From: Brenneria salicis ATCC 15712 = DSM 30166
Lineage (GTDB): Bacteria > Pseudomonadota > Gammaproteobacteria > Enterobacterales > Enterobacteriaceae
DNA: 44,940 nt
Direction of reading: 5' to 3'
Assembly (NCBI RefSeq): GCF_003315515.1
Contig: NZ_QNRY01000033.1
Coordinates: 1-44,940, forward strand
The translations under genes and the position numbers were made by a program. Each line of letters begins with the position of its first letter. The first letter of the stretch is position 1. The notes beneath the pieces were generated by a model. That model was not told the origin of the DNA. It searched no databases and was given only the letters and a program-made list of their open reading frames with translations. Below are positions 14,763 through 24,208 of the stretch, piece by piece.

Positions 14763-16160
14763 TTAAAAATGCTCGGAGAAGGCCACGGTGGGCGCTTTAC
14801 GACGAAAGCCGCGGGTGAGCCAGAGCAAATAGAGAAAAGCGGCGCCGCACCAGGACAGACCAATAATCAGGGTATGGGCCGACAGACTGGTCCACAGCCA
14901 CAGCGTCAGCCCCGTACCGACGGCGGGCAGCAGACCGTAACAGAGTAAATCCCGCGGGCGGCGGCGACCGTCTTGATACAGGTAGCTGCGGATCACCGCC
15001 ATGTTGGTTGCCGAGAACGCCACCAGTGCGCCAAAGCTGATCATGGAAGCCAGCGTCGTCAGGTCGGTGACGGTAGCTAACAGGGAGATCAGCGACACTA
15101 CCAGAATAGCCGTCACGGGCGTTTTGAAACGCGGCGACAGTTGGCCGAATATGCGCTCAGGCAGGATACCGTCGCGGCCCATGCAATAGATGATGCGGGA
15201 AACCGAGGTTTGCGAGGCCAGCGCTGAACCGGCGGCGCCGGCAACATAGGCTGCGGTGAACAGATTTGCCAGCAACGCGCCGCCGGCTTTGTACATGACT
15301 TCGTTGGCGGCGACCTCGGCATCCTTGAATACGCTGCCGGGGAAAACCCACTGGCTGACAGCCGCGAGCAAGGTGAACAGCAGTCCGGCGGCGATGGTGG
15401 TGATCACAATGGCGCGCGGAATATCCCGTTTGGGATTAGGCGTCTCTTCCGCCAGCGTCGAGACTGCATCAAAACCCAAAAACGACAGGCACAGGATGGC
15501 CGCGCCAGCCATGAGCGGCGGGAAGCCTGGCTGGGTGCCGTCGCCCAGAAACGGCGACATCACATTCAGTGACGGGACGCCGCTAAGATAGTTGACCGAC
15601 ATTGCGATGAATACCAGAACGAAGACAATCTGCGCCCCGACGATGATGTTGCTCAGACCCGCCACCGAACCGATGCCTATGGTATTGAACACGCTGACCA
15701 GCACGATAGCCGCCACCACGAAAACCCAGGCTGGCACTACCGTGAAGGCGATGTTCAGGAAAAGGCCGATAAGCAGATAGTTGATCATTGGCAGGAACAG
15801 ATAATCCAACAGCAGAGCCCACCCGGTCAGAAAACCCGCGCTGGGGCCGAATGTCAGGCTGGTATAGGAGTAGGTCGATCCGGCCACCGGATATTTCCGC
15901 ACCATGAAACCATACGAAACGTCGGTAAAGAGCATGGCGAACAGTGTCATCAGGTAAGCGCTGGCCGTGCGGCCGCCGGTAATTTCGGTGACCACGCCAT
16001 AGGTCGTGAACATGGTCAGCGGCACCATGTACACCAACCCGAAAAAGATCAACGCGGGGAGTCCGAGCACCCGGTGCAGACGGGTATCCTGTGTGTGCCG
16101 CACTGCGCCTTGCGCAGGCGGCGTGTTGATGGATGCGTCATTCTGATAATTCTTGCTCAT
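14763..16160 (-). CDS. APC-superfamily amine/amino-acid permease (PuuP-like)
   Basis: The 465-residue integral membrane protein has about twelve hydrophobic segments. The first, LGLPALIFFGLVYMVPLTMF at about 32-51, is the typical first APC helix. Other landmarks are YPVAGSTYSY near 85-94, a signature for this superfamily, and FLGFDAVSTLAEETPNPKRD, the family phrase around helix 6 and its following loop. The overall pattern resembles the putrescine importer PuuP and related permeases, but the substrate cannot be fixed from sequence. GAGGAG before the ATG supports the start at 16160. It heads a minus-strand set with the LuxR-type regulator and the aminotransferase, so its cargo is probably the aminotransferase's substrate (inference). 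It is divergent from ahpC and separated from it by a repeat array. Confidence 0.8.
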   Translation of the reverse strand: MSKNYQNDASINTPPAQGAVRHTQDTRLHRVLGLPALIFFGLVYMVPLTMFTTYGVVTEITGGRTASAYLMTLFAMLFTDVSYGFMVRKYPVAGSTYSYTSLTFGPSAGFLTGWALLLDYLFLPMINYLLIGLFLNIAFTVVPAWVFVVAAIVLVSVFNTIGIGSVAGLSNIIVGAQIVFVLVFIAMSVNYLSGVPSLNVMSPFLGDGTQPGFPPLMAGAAILCLSFLGFDAVSTLAEETPNPKRDIPRAIVITTIAAGLLFTLLAAVSQWVFPGSVFKDAEVAANEVMYKAGGALLANLFTAAYVAGAAGSALASQTSVSRIIYCMGRDGILPERIFGQLSPRFKTPVTAILVVSLISLLATVTDLTTLASMISFGALVAFSATNMAVIRSYLYQDGRRRPRDLLCYGLLPAVGTGLTLWLWTSLSAHTLIIGLSWCGAAFLYLLWLTRGFRRKAPTVAFSEHF

Positions 16161-16469
16161 AGCGTTACTCCTCGTGAAAGTAGCGTAGTGTTCCAGGGTG
16201 GATGCGCGCTGGCGAAGAGGTCACTTTATATGCGCTAAGTCACATTTGGACATATACCGATAGGGGTAGCGAGAGGGGATTGTTTATTGATAGGTAGTTA
16301 TCGAAATAGATAGTTATCGAAATAGGTAGTTATTGATAAGTGGTTATTGATAAGTCGCGCCTGTCGTCAAGAAAGGTATTACTTATTGATTCGATAATGA
16401 CAACGGATTGGTGATGTCTGTCACGTTTCTGTACTTTACTCCCATGCCAACACACATGAGGAAAAAGTG
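16161..16469. other. Divergent intergenic region between the permease gene and ahpC
   Basis: It holds the upstream regions of both genes and the tandem repeat at 16278-16354. In E. coli ahpCF is activated by OxyR. A formal OxyR motif with four spaced ATAG/CTAT elements is not evident here, although several ATAG tetramers occur in the repeat. The ahpC ribosome site TGAGGA lies at about 16456-16461. Confidence 0.5.
16278..16354. repeat. Tandem array of five imperfect 14-16-base repeats upstream of ahpC
   Basis: The units are GATTGTTTATTGATA, GGTAGTTATCGAAATA, GATAGTTATCGAAATA, GGTAGTTATTGATAA and GTGGTTATTGATAA, end to end. Units 2 and 3 differ at only one of 16 positions. The core reads G-TAGTTAT-C/T-GA-ATA. 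The array lies about 115 bases upstream of ahpC and a similar distance from the divergent permease start. It may be an array of sites for one regulator or a recent slippage expansion. Confidence 0.7.
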
Positions 16470-17033
16470 ATGTCAGTAATTAATACTCAGGTTAAACCAT
16501 TTAAAAACATGGCCTTTAAAGATGGCCAATTCATCGAAGTGACTGAAAAAGATATCGAAGGCAAATGGAGCGTGTTTTTCTTCTATCCCGCCGACTTTAC
16601 TTTCGTCTGCCCGACTGAACTGGGCGATGTTGCCGATTACTACGATGAGTTCCAGCAGCGTGGCGTGGAAATCTACTCTGTTTCCACCGACACCCATTTC
16701 ACACACAAAGCCTGGCACAGCAGTTCTGAAACCATCGGCAAAATTAAATACACCATGATCGGCGACCCGACGGGCCAACTGACCCGCAACTTTGACAACC
16801 TGCGTGAAGCTGAAGGCCTGGCTGACCGTGGTACGTTCATCGTTGACCCGCAGGGCATCATTCAGGCTGTGGAAGTCACCGCTGAAGGCATTGGCCGCGA
16901 TGCGTCAGACCTGCTGCGTAAAGTGAAAGCCGCACAGTACGTTGCTTCCCATCCGGGTGAAGTTTGCCCAGCCAAATGGAAAGAAGGCGAAGCGACGCTG
17001 GCTCCGTCTCTGGATCTGGTCGGTAAGATCTAA
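16470..17033 (+). CDS. ahpC: Alkyl hydroperoxide reductase peroxidatic subunit AhpC
   Basis: The 187-residue protein is a typical 2-Cys peroxiredoxin. The peroxidatic cysteine is C47 in [10 protein letters not shown] and the resolving cysteine is C166 in [10 protein letters not shown], the same positions as in E. coli AhpC. It reduces hydrogen peroxide, organic peroxides and peroxynitrite in the cytoplasm and is recycled by AhpF, encoded next. The ATG at 16470 follows TGAGGA at good spacing; the in-frame GTG just before it is probably not used. A hairpin between the genes probably reduces transcription into ahpF, giving more AhpC than AhpF. It lies downstream of an unusual repeat array. Confidence 0.97.
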   Translation: MSVINTQVKPFKNMAFKDGQFIEVTEKDIEGKWSVFFFYPADFTFVCPTELGDVADYYDEFQQRGVEIYSVSTDTHFTHKAWHSSSETIGKIKYTMIGDPTGQLTRNFDNLREAEGLADRGTFIVDPQGIIQAVEVTAEGIGRDASDLLRKVKAAQYVASHPGEVCPAKWKEGEATLAPSLDLVGKI

Positions 17034-17060
17034 GTCAGACCCCGCTGAGAAATGTTTTTT

Positions 17061-17086
17061 ATCGGGTGCCATGCACCCGATTTTTT
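17061..17086 (+). terminator. Intrinsic terminator or attenuator between ahpC and ahpF
   Basis: ATCGGGTGC and GCACCCGAT form a perfect nine-base stem with a CAT loop, followed by a T-run. Partial read-through would supply ahpF, which begins about 20 bases later. Confidence 0.85.
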
Positions 17087-17102
17087 GCACGGAGAATAAC
17101 CA

Positions 17103-18671
17103 ATGCTCGACAATACAATGAAAGTCCAGTTGAAAGCCTACCTGGAAAAATTAACTAAACCTGTTGAGTTAATTGCGACTCTGGATGACTCAGCGAAATC
17201 GTCTGACGTAAGAGAATTACTGACTGAAATCGCCGGATTATCCGAGCAGGTCAGTTTCTCTGAAAATAATGAACTGGCGGTACGCAAACCCTCTTTTCTG
17301 ATTACTAATCCAGGATCGCAGAGTGGGCCGCGTTTTGCCGGCGCGCCGATGGGACACGAGTTTACCTCTCTGATCCTGGCGCTGTTGCAGGTTGGTGGGC
17401 ATCCGTCAAAAGAAGCGCAAGAATTACTCGATCAAATCCGCAATCTTGATGGTCAGTTCCATTTCGAAACCTATTATTCGCTGTCTTGCCACAACTGTCC
17501 CGACGTGGTGCAGGCGCTGAATTTAATGGCTGTTCTGAATCCAAATATTACGCATACCGCCATTGACGGCGGCGTGTTTCAGGATGAGATCCAAAGTCGT
17601 AACGTCATGGGCGTGCCGACCGTGTTCCTTAATGGCGAACACTTTAGCCAGGGCCGCATGAGTCTTAACGAAATCGTGACCAAAATCGATACCGGCGCTG
17701 GCGCCAGACAGGTTGAAAAACTGAATCAACGCGAAGTCTACGATGTGTTGATCATCGGCAGCGGCCCGGCAGGGGCAGCGGCGGCGGTTTATTCGGCGCG
17801 TAAGGGTATTCGTACCGGTTTGGTGGGCGAGCGTTTCGGTGGTCAGGTTCTGGACACCGTGGACATTGAAAACTACATTTCCGTGCCGAAAACGGAAGGG
17901 GCAAAACTTGCTACCGCGTTGAAAAGCCATGTCGATGATTATGACGTTGACGTGATTGACGCGCAGAGCGCTGAAGCGTTGATTCCAGGCAGCGAACCGG
18001 GTGCGCCACACCAGGTGATAACCGTTTCCGGTGCTGTACTGAAATCCCGCAGCGTGATCATCGCCACCGGCGCACGCTGGAGGAACATGAATGTTCCCGG
18101 CGAAGAACAGTACCGTACCCGCGGGGTGACTTACTGCCCGCACTGTGACGGCCCGCTGTTTAAAGGCAAGTCGGTGGCGGTGATCGGCGGCGGTAACTCC
18201 GGTGTTGAGGCGGCCATCGACCTGGCTGGGGTGGTGAAACACGTTACCCTGCTGGAATTCGCGCCGGAATTGAAAGCGGATTCCGTATTACAGGATAAAG
18301 TGCGCAGCCTGCCGAATGTTGACATCATTCTTAATGCGCAGACTACGGAAGTGAAGGGCGACGGTCAGAAAGTCACTGGTCTGAGCTATAAAGATCGCGT
18401 CAGCGATACGCAGCATGAACTGGCGCTGGAAGGGATCTTCGTTCAGATTGGTCTGTTGCCCAACACCAGTTGGCTGGAAGGGACGGTAGCCCGCAACCGG
18501 ATTGGCGAAATTGAAGTGGATGCCAAGTGCGAAACCAGCGTGAAAGGCGTATTCGCCGCCGGCGATTGTACCACCGTGCCGTACAAACAGATCGTTATCG
18601 CGACGGGTGAAGGTGCGAAAGCGTCCCTGAGCGCATTTGACTATCTGATCCGAACGCAGCCAGCAATGTGA
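17103..18671 (+). CDS. ahpF: Alkyl hydroperoxide reductase flavoprotein subunit AhpF
   Basis: The 522-residue NADH-dependent disulfide reductase recycles oxidised AhpC. The N-terminal domain has two thioredoxin folds with the redox pair CHNC (C129/C132), which delivers electrons to AhpC. The C-terminal part is thioredoxin-reductase-like: the FAD-binding [17 protein letters not shown] near 220, the active disulfide CPHC, the NADH-binding [10 protein letters not shown] and the C-terminal FAD motif [15 protein letters not shown]. Length and motifs match E. coli AhpF throughout. The start ATG is preceded by GGAG at correct distance. It is followed by a strong terminator. Confidence 0.97.
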   Translation: MLDNTMKVQLKAYLEKLTKPVELIATLDDSAKSSDVRELLTEIAGLSEQVSFSENNELAVRKPSFLITNPGSQSGPRFAGAPMGHEFTSLILALLQVGGHPSKEAQELLDQIRNLDGQFHFETYYSLSCHNCPDVVQALNLMAVLNPNITHTAIDGGVFQDEIQSRNVMGVPTVFLNGEHFSQGRMSLNEIVTKIDTGAGARQVEKLNQREVYDVLIIGSGPAGAAAAVYSARKGIRTGLVGERFGGQVLDTVDIENYISVPKTEGAKLATALKSHVDDYDVDVIDAQSAEALIPGSEPGAPHQVITVSGAVLKSRSVIIATGARWRNMNVPGEEQYRTRGVTYCPHCDGPLFKGKSVAVIGGGNSGVEAAIDLAGVVKHVTLLEFAPELKADSVLQDKVRSLPNVDIILNAQTTEVKGDGQKVTGLSYKDRVSDTQHELALEGIFVQIGLLPNTSWLEGTVARNRIGEIEVDAKCETSVKGVFAAGDCTTVPYKQIVIATGEGAKASLSAFDYLIRTQPAM

Positions 18672-18721
18672 TCCAGATCACGCAAGCAGAATAGATTTCC
18701 CTAAAAATCTGATCATATTTT

Positions 18722-18758
18722 CAACCCATTGAGCTATGCTCAATGGGTTGTGTTTTTT
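18722..18758 (+). terminator. Strong intrinsic terminator of ahpF
   Basis: CAACCCATTGAGC and GCTCAATGGGTTG form a perfect 13-base stem around TAT, followed by TGTTTTTT. Confidence 0.9.
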
Positions 18759-18969
18759 CCGGTGGCTAAAAAGCATAAAAAATGCGGAACAAGGCTTGCC
18801 AAGGCGCGATAACGAATCCATAATGCCGCCTCTTTTACATATGGCTGCAGTTGATTGCAACGTGCTCATCTGGTTCCTGCCCGTCATTGTTTGCGTGGTT
18901 GGCTTTTCCGCCCGGTTATTACTTTCTTACGATTAATCCACGTAAAAAATCATAATTTTTTGAACAGAC

Positions 18970-18978
18970 TTATCCACA
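18970..18978 (+). promoter_or_regulatory. Consensus DnaA box TTATCCACA
   Basis: This is the highest-affinity form of the DnaA 9-mer. It lies in noncoding DNA downstream of queG, 161 bases from a second consensus box in the same orientation. Confidence 0.5.
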
Positions 18979-19130
18979 GATAGCCTGTGAACGTTTTGTG
19001 CGTCATCTCATCTTGCTGACAAAACTGCATTCTCTATGCTATTGATATTTATGCATTAATTTTACTTATAAAACGTTATCATGATCACTTGCACTTTTTG
19101 TTACAGTTGATTGTCAAAGACTTTTTATAT

Positions 19131-19139
19131 TTATGCACA
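19131..19139 (+). promoter_or_regulatory. Consensus DnaA box TTATGCACA
   Basis: It matches TTWTNCACA at all positions. It lies 38 bases before the queG stop, in AT-rich DNA. Confidence 0.45.
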
Positions 19140-19176
19140 GGCAGGGATAAAAATTGATGACATTAACGCGTAGGAC

Positions 19177-20316
19177 TCAGGCGTCACGAGGCAAGCCTTT
19201 CTCCACAGCGCGAATCAGTCTGTTTTTGCGTGCGGATTGAACCTCAATTTCCTGTTCGGCGCGACGAGCCAACTGCTGCTTGATCGCCCAGTGGATATGT
19301 TCATCCAGCAGATCGCTTTCCCCCAGACGGCGCTGCAAGGCCAGTACGATATGATCCTCATAAGGCGCGTTGCCGAGCGCCACGGCAATGTTGCGTAACC
19401 AACGAACATGACCGATACGGCGTATCGCCGATCCTTCCGTTATGCGTAAAAATTTTTCTTCGCTCCAGGCAAACAATGCCGCCAGTTCCGGTGCGTGTAA
19501 CGCCGCGCGTGGGCTGAAATCCGCTTCATCGGTTAGTTGTGAAAAACGGTTCCAGGGGCAAATCAACTGGCAATCATCACATCCATAAATGCGGTTTCCC
19601 ATCAATGGACGGAATGCTTCCGGGATCGGGCCTTCGAGTTCAATCGTCAGATAAGAAATACAGCGCCGCGCATCCACGGTATAAGGCGCGACAATGGCGC
19701 CGGTGGGACAAGTCGTTATGCAGGCGACACAACGTCCGCACTGTTCTTCCTGTGGTTGATCAACAGGCAAGGGCAAATCGATAAGCAATTCACCGAGAAA
19801 AAACCAGGAACCCGATTCCCGGTTTAATATAAGTGAGTGTTTACCAACCCAACCAATACCGGCTTTGGCCGCCAGCGGACGTTCCATAATGGGCGCGGAA
19901 TCGACGAATGGACGAAAATTCAGTTCCCCGCAGTAGCGCTGGATCTGTTCGCCAAGTTTCTTCAGACGCTGGCGCAGCAATTTATGATAATCACGGCCAA
20001 GGGCATAACGGCTGACATAGCCTAACCGGGGATTTTTCAACGTACTGGCGAATGCTGCTTTGGCGGGGAGGTAGTTCATGCGTACGCTGATAACCCGCAG
20101 CGTGCCTGGCAGCAGTTCGTGCGGACGTGCACGCAGCATGCCGTGGCGCGCCATCCATGCCATTTCGCCGTGGTATTGTTTATCCAGCCAGTCCTGCAAT
20201 TTCGGTTCTTCATGAGATAAATCCGTGTCGCAGATACCAACCTGCTGGAATCCCAGCGCCTGGCCCCATTGTTTGATAAGTTGCGCTAATTCACTGAGAT
20301 CGTAGGGGTATGACAT
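19177..20316 (-). CDS. queG: Epoxyqueuosine reductase QueG
   Basis: The 379-residue protein carries the last step of queuosine synthesis, reducing epoxyqueuosine to queuosine in tRNA with a cobalamin cofactor and two [4Fe-4S] clusters. The N-terminal cobalamin-binding region has FVDSAPIMERPLAAKAGIGW. The two ferredoxin-like cysteine sets are CGRCVACITTCPTGAI and CDDCQLICPWN. The C-terminus contains the HEAT-like repeat segment seen in the family. The length equals that of E. coli QueG. It is divergent from nnrE, as in E. coli. On its 3' side the usual glycine tRNAs and orn are absent and ahpF is found instead. Confidence 0.95.
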   Translation of the reverse strand: MSYPYDLSELAQLIKQWGQALGFQQVGICDTDLSHEEPKLQDWLDKQYHGEMAWMARHGMLRARPHELLPGTLRVISVRMNYLPAKAAFASTLKNPRLGYVSRYALGRDYHKLLRQRLKKLGEQIQRYCGELNFRPFVDSAPIMERPLAAKAGIGWVGKHSLILNRESGSWFFLGELLIDLPLPVDQPQEEQCGRCVACITTCPTGAIVAPYTVDARRCISYLTIELEGPIPEAFRPLMGNRIYGCDDCQLICPWNRFSQLTDEADFSPRAALHAPELAALFAWSEEKFLRITEGSAIRRIGHVRWLRNIAVALGNAPYEDHIVLALQRRLGESDLLDEHIHWAIKQQLARRAEQEIEVQSARKNRLIRAVEKGLPRDA

Positions 20317-20462
20317 GACTGACCATAAGAAGAATAAACACCGGGCTATTTTACCACATTCCCATTAACTGGCCGATGTTGTTGGCGCGCCGTCTAATTC
20401 TGGCGATTGCTTCATTTGCTTGCTAAGTTGGAACCATTCAATGGTACTTTCCGGGGGATGTG

Positions 20463-21989
20463 ATGGCTGACCACCAACAGCGGGACGCAAAAGCTTTGCC
20501 GTGCGCGGTATTTGGCGCGGCATGGTTACGCGGTGAAGAAGCGAGGGCGGCCAGCGAGTCGGGCGTTTCATTAACCACGCTGATGCAACGGGCGGGCGAA
20601 GCGGCATTTCAGATCGCCTGCCGACAGTATCCCACAGCCCGTCACTGGCTTATTCTTGCCGGACACGGCAATAACGGCGGCGATGGTTATGTGGTCGCGT
20701 CGCTGGCGCTGGCCGCGGGAATAACGCCGTATGTGATGATCTGCTCCGGGCAACGTCCTTTACCTGAGGAAGCCCAGGCCGCACGTCAGGCATGGTTGGC
20801 TCAGGGCGGAGAAATCCATGAAGCGGAGGAATCATGGCCTGAAACGATTGACCTGATTATTGATGGGCTGCTGGGTACGGGGCTTTCCGCCGCGCCGCGT
20901 TCACCTTATGACACCTTGATTGCTCAGGCCAATGCTCACGCAGCGCCGATTGTTTCTCTGGATGTCCCTTCTGGATTAAATGCGGAAACAGGATGCTGTG
21001 CGGGCGAGGCTATCCGGGCGGCGCATACGGTGACGTTTATTGCGCTGAAACCGGGTTTGTTAACCGGGCAAGCTCGCGAACATATCGGCAAGCTACACTA
21101 TAGTGCATTGGGTTTATCCGGTTGGCTGGCCGGACAACCCGCCCCAATCAGGCGGCTTAGCGCCGCATCGCTGGCGGCGTGGTTAACGCCGCGGCGGGCG
21201 ACGGCACACAAAGGCGACAATGGTCGGTTGCTGATAGTCGGCGGCAATGATGGCACCGGGGGCGCGGTGTTGATGGCGGGAGAAGCCGCGCTGAGAAGTG
21301 GCGCAGGATTAGTGCGAGTACTTACTCACAAGCAATATTTGTCCGCATTGTTAGCGGCTCGTCCTGAACTGATGACGCAGGAATTAACCGCGGATTCATT
21401 GCGACAGGGACTGGAATGGGCGGATGTGGTGGTGATCGGCCCCGGTCTGGGACAGGACGATTGGGGGCGAAATGCGCTACGATTAGCAGAAAATTGTAAC
21501 AAACCCATGTTATGGGATGCGGATGCGCTTAACCTGCTGGCAATCAATCCCTATAAACGGCAGAATCGCGTATTGACACCACACCCCGGCGAGGCGGCTC
21601 GGTTATTGAACTGTCACGTGTCTGAGATTGAAAGTGATCGCTTACTTGCAGGTCAAAAACTGGTAAAACGCTATGGCGGTATTGTGGTATTAAAAGGTGC
21701 GGGAACAGTGATTGCCAGCGATCAAGGGGCGCTTGCCATTGCCGATGTCGGCAACCCTGGCATGGCGACGGGCGGTATGGGCGATGTGCTGGCTGGGATC
21801 ATTGGCGGTTTACTGGCGCAAAAATTATCGCTGTATGATGCCGCCTGCGCCGGTTGCGTCGTGCATGGCGCGGCTGCCGACTGGCTGGCGGAACAACGCG
21901 GAACCCGAGGTATGTTGGCAACCGACCTGATGCCTGTGTTGTCCCGGTATGTAAATCCTGAGCGGATACCCTTAGAAAAGACAGAATGA
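20463..21989 (+). CDS. nnrE: Bifunctional NAD(P)H-hydrate epimerase / ADP-dependent NAD(P)H-hydrate dehydratase
   Basis: The 508-residue two-domain enzyme repairs hydrated NADH and NADPH. The N-terminal epimerase domain has [13 protein letters not shown] near 60-72 and [12 protein letters not shown]. The C-terminal ribokinase-like dehydratase domain has [24 protein letters not shown] and [19 protein letters not shown], which form the ADP-binding and catalytic glycine-rich site. It corresponds to E. coli YjeF (also called Nnr). The ATG at 20463 has a GGGGG tract upstream; a GTG one codon earlier is possible. It overlaps tsaE by four bases (ATGA), so the two are translationally coupled. Confidence 0.93.
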   Translation: MADHQQRDAKALPCAVFGAAWLRGEEARAASESGVSLTTLMQRAGEAAFQIACRQYPTARHWLILAGHGNNGGDGYVVASLALAAGITPYVMICSGQRPLPEEAQAARQAWLAQGGEIHEAEESWPETIDLIIDGLLGTGLSAAPRSPYDTLIAQANAHAAPIVSLDVPSGLNAETGCCAGEAIRAAHTVTFIALKPGLLTGQAREHIGKLHYSALGLSGWLAGQPAPIRRLSAASLAAWLTPRRATAHKGDNGRLLIVGGNDGTGGAVLMAGEAALRSGAGLVRVLTHKQYLSALLAARPELMTQELTADSLRQGLEWADVVVIGPGLGQDDWGRNALRLAENCNKPMLWDADALNLLAINPYKRQNRVLTPHPGEAARLLNCHVSEIESDRLLAGQKLVKRYGGIVVLKGAGTVIASDQGALAIADVGNPGMATGGMGDVLAGIIGGLLAQKLSLYDAACAGCVVHGAAADWLAEQRGTRGMLATDLMPVLSRYVNPERIPLEKTE

Positions 21990-22468
21990 AAAAAATTGTA
22001 TTACCTCTGCCCGATGAGGCGGCAACCATCGCGTTAGGCGCTGCGCTGGCTAAAGCTTGCGATAGCGCCACCGTTATTCATCTATATGGCGATTTAGGGG
22101 CGGGAAAAACCACGCTCAGCCGCGGCTTTTTGCAAGCGCTTGGTCATAAAGGGAATGTTAAAAGCCCGACCTATACGCTCGTCGAACCCTATGAACTTAC
22201 GCCGCTGGCGGTCTATCATTTTGATCTCTATCGGCTTGCCGATCCAGAAGAGCTTGAATTCATGGGGATCCGCGATTATCTGCAACAGGATGCAATCTGT
22301 CTGATAGAGTGGCCGCAGCAGGGCGCGGGCGTTTTACCCGACGCCGATCTTGAACTGCATCTGCATTATCGGGAACAAGGCCGACAAGCTGACCTCTGCG
22401 CTGTATCGGCGCAGGGGGAGACGATTTTGCAACGACTGGCCCGGCAGACAGGGATAAATGCGCCATGA
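21986..22468 (+). CDS. tsaE: tRNA threonylcarbamoyladenosine biosynthesis ATPase TsaE
   Basis: The 160-residue P-loop ATPase supports the TsaB-TsaD complex that installs t6A at position 37 of ANN-decoding tRNAs. The Walker A is [13 protein letters not shown] (about 34-46), the family sequence [13 protein letters not shown] follows, and the Walker B-like segment is [11 protein letters not shown]. The length is normal. ATGA overlaps join it to nnrE before and amiB after, as in the classical nnrE-tsaE-amiB-mutL operon. Confidence 0.95.
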   Translation: MKKIVLPLPDEAATIALGAALAKACDSATVIHLYGDLGAGKTTLSRGFLQALGHKGNVKSPTYTLVEPYELTPLAVYHFDLYRLADPEELEFMGIRDYLQQDAICLIEWPQQGAGVLPDADLELHLHYREQGRQADLCAVSAQGETILQRLARQTGINAP

Positions 22469-24159
22469 TGAGCCGTATGATTAAGCTATTGTTGTGTGTA
22501 TGGCTAACGTTCGCCGGATCGGTCTGGGCGGCCAACCTGTCTGATATTCAAGTGGATAATGCATCCGGTCAGGCAACGCTCAGCCTGAGTTTCAGCGGCC
22601 AGCCTATCTATGCGTTCTTCCCGCTCAGTAACCCAGCCAGGGTAGTGATTGATATTCGTCAGACCGCCGTTGTCCAGGGGTTGCCGCTGGATTTTAGCGG
22701 ACAGAATCTGATTAAACGTATTCGCACCAGCAATGCGCAGGATGCGCAAAGCCTGCGCCTGGTGTTGGATCTGACGCAGCCAGCCAGAACCCGCGCCGTG
22801 ACGCGCAAAACAGGTTCCGGTTATACCGTGGTCTTTACGGTGACGGGAGATAAACCGAAAACGGTAGCGAGAAACACACCGACGGCTTCCCCTCAGCCAC
22901 GCCCGGCGGCGTCAGCGCCAGCGAAAAACCCGTTTGACAACAAGCCAACGGTGGTCGTCAATAGCAAGGCATCAGCCCGGAAGCCAGTCAGAACGCCGGC
23001 GAGGGCGATGGAGATCAATGAACGTGTGGTGGTGGCTATCGATGCCGGACACGGCGGGCAGGATCCGGGTGCGATAGGCCTGAACGGATTACGGGAAAAG
23101 AATGTCACCATCGCAATAGCCCGTAAGTTACAAACGCTGCTGAACAACGATCCCGCTTTCAAGCCGGTACTCACCCGTGACGGCGACTATTTTGTCTCGG
23201 TGATGGGACGTTCAGACGTGGCGCGCAAACATGGGGCCAATATTCTGATTTCTATTCATGCGGATGCCGCGCCGAATCGCAGCGCCAAAGGCGCTTCGGT
23301 ATGGGTATTGTCGAACCGCCGGGCGAACAGCGAAATGGCCAACTGGCTCGAACAGCATGAGAAACAGTCTGAATTGCTAGGCGGGGCCGGGGATTTGCTG
23401 GCTAACAGCACCGCCGATCCTTATTTAAGTCAGGCGGTATTGGATTTGCAGTTTGGGCATTCGCAGCGGGTCGGTTATGACGTTGCAACTCAGATGCTCA
23501 GTGAGTTGCAACGCATCGGCGGATTGCATAAGCGCCGGCCTGAACATGCCAGTCTGGGCGTGTTGCGTTCGCCGGATATTCCGTCGTTACTGATTGAAAC
23601 CGGATTTATCAGCAACGTAGAAGAAGAACGGTTGTTGGGCGACAGCGCCTATCAGGAGAAAATCGCCAGTGCGATTTATCAGGGATTGAGGCGTTATTTC
23701 CAAACGCACCCGCTGCAATCCGCCCCAAAGCAGGAAGGCCGCCCGGCGCAATCGGCGGCCAGTAAAAGCTCAACCAGCGTCGCTACGCCGGTTGAAAAAA
23801 GAAGCGGAAGTACTAACGGCGGGACAACTCGCCATACCGTCGTGCGCGGCGAAACGCTGTCTGCCATTGCCATGCGCTACGGCGTGAGCATGGCATCGAT
23901 CCGCGAGTTGAATAAGTTGAATAAAGACATCGTTTGGGTCGGGCAGCGCCTGGTGATCCCGACGACAGGATCAAAGTCGCGGGTTTCAACGGCGAATACG
24001 AAAAAAGCAGCGCCGGTGAAACATAAAGTGGTGCGTGGTGATAGCTTGAGTGCGATCGCTTCCCGCTATGGCGTCAGCATGATAGCGATCCAGCAGGCCA
24101 ATAATATGCGTTCAGGCGCCGTGCAACTGGGTCAGACGTTGATTATTCCGTCTGCATAA
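22465..24159 (+). CDS. amiB: N-acetylmuramoyl-L-alanine amidase AmiB
   Basis: The 564-residue periplasmic amidase splits septal peptidoglycan during daughter-cell separation. A signal peptide ([20 protein letters not shown], cleaved after VWA) is followed by an AMIN targeting domain (about 23-120), a proline/alanine-rich linker and an Amidase_3 catalytic domain. Zinc-ligand landmarks there are [12 protein letters not shown], the glutamate in LREKNVT, and [16 protein letters not shown] contains the catalytic glutamate. The C-terminus carries two LysM peptidoglycan-binding repeats ([17 protein letters not shown] and [17 protein letters not shown]). As I recall, E. coli AmiB is shorter (about 445) with one LysM, so this form has an extra module and longer linkers. 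EnvC normally activates it. Confidence 0.95.
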   Translation: MMSRMIKLLLCVWLTFAGSVWAANLSDIQVDNASGQATLSLSFSGQPIYAFFPLSNPARVVIDIRQTAVVQGLPLDFSGQNLIKRIRTSNAQDAQSLRLVLDLTQPARTRAVTRKTGSGYTVVFTVTGDKPKTVARNTPTASPQPRPAASAPAKNPFDNKPTVVVNSKASARKPVRTPARAMEINERVVVAIDAGHGGQDPGAIGLNGLREKNVTIAIARKLQTLLNNDPAFKPVLTRDGDYFVSVMGRSDVARKHGANILISIHADAAPNRSAKGASVWVLSNRRANSEMANWLEQHEKQSELLGGAGDLLANSTADPYLSQAVLDLQFGHSQRVGYDVATQMLSELQRIGGLHKRRPEHASLGVLRSPDIPSLLIETGFISNVEEERLLGDSAYQEKIASAIYQGLRRYFQTHPLQSAPKQEGRPAQSAASKSSTSVATPVEKRSGSTNGGTTRHTVVRGETLSAIAMRYGVSMASIRELNKLNKDIVWVGQRLVIPTTGSKSRVSTANTKKAAPVKHKVVRGDSLSAIASRYGVSMIAIQQANNMRSGAVQLGQTLIIPSA

Positions 24160-24208
24160 GACTGACTTACGCTGATTTTTTTATTCGGAAATGTTAGAGG
24201 GAAACGCC

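Larger units (their letters stand above)
18672..19176. other. Noncoding region between ahpF and queG with two consensus DnaA boxes
   Basis: About 500 bases. After the ahpF terminator it becomes AT-rich and contains TTATCCACA (18970-18978) and TTATGCACA (19131-19139), both exact matches to the DnaA-box consensus TTWTNCACA. Weaker 7-of-9 matches also occur. GATC occurs near 18711 and 19081. No tRNA gene is visible, although in E. coli a glycine tRNA cluster and the DnaA-titrating locus datA lie beside queG. A short open frame ending at 18936 is not supported (see rejected). Confidence 0.5.

Noticed and set aside
16278-16330. OxyR site at ahpC
   Set aside because: ATAG tetramers are present but the alternating ATAG/CTAT spacing of an OxyR site is not; control by OxyR remains possible but is not shown.
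16278-16354. CRISPR array
   Set aside because: The units are contiguous with no spacers and too short; no cas gene is present.
17523-18242. 239-codon minus-strand frame opposite ahpF
   Set aside because: Shadow of the clearly coding ahpF frame.
18736-18936. 66-codon plus-strand frame with a hydrophobic C-terminal half after ahpF
   Set aside because: It starts inside the ahpF terminator hairpin. Later in-frame ATGs have no ribosome site and no family is recognised, so a membrane microprotein is possible but unsupported.
18672-19176. Glycine tRNA genes expected beside queG
   Set aside because: No cloverleaf-compatible sequence or conserved T-loop (GGTTCGA-type) was found in this stretch.
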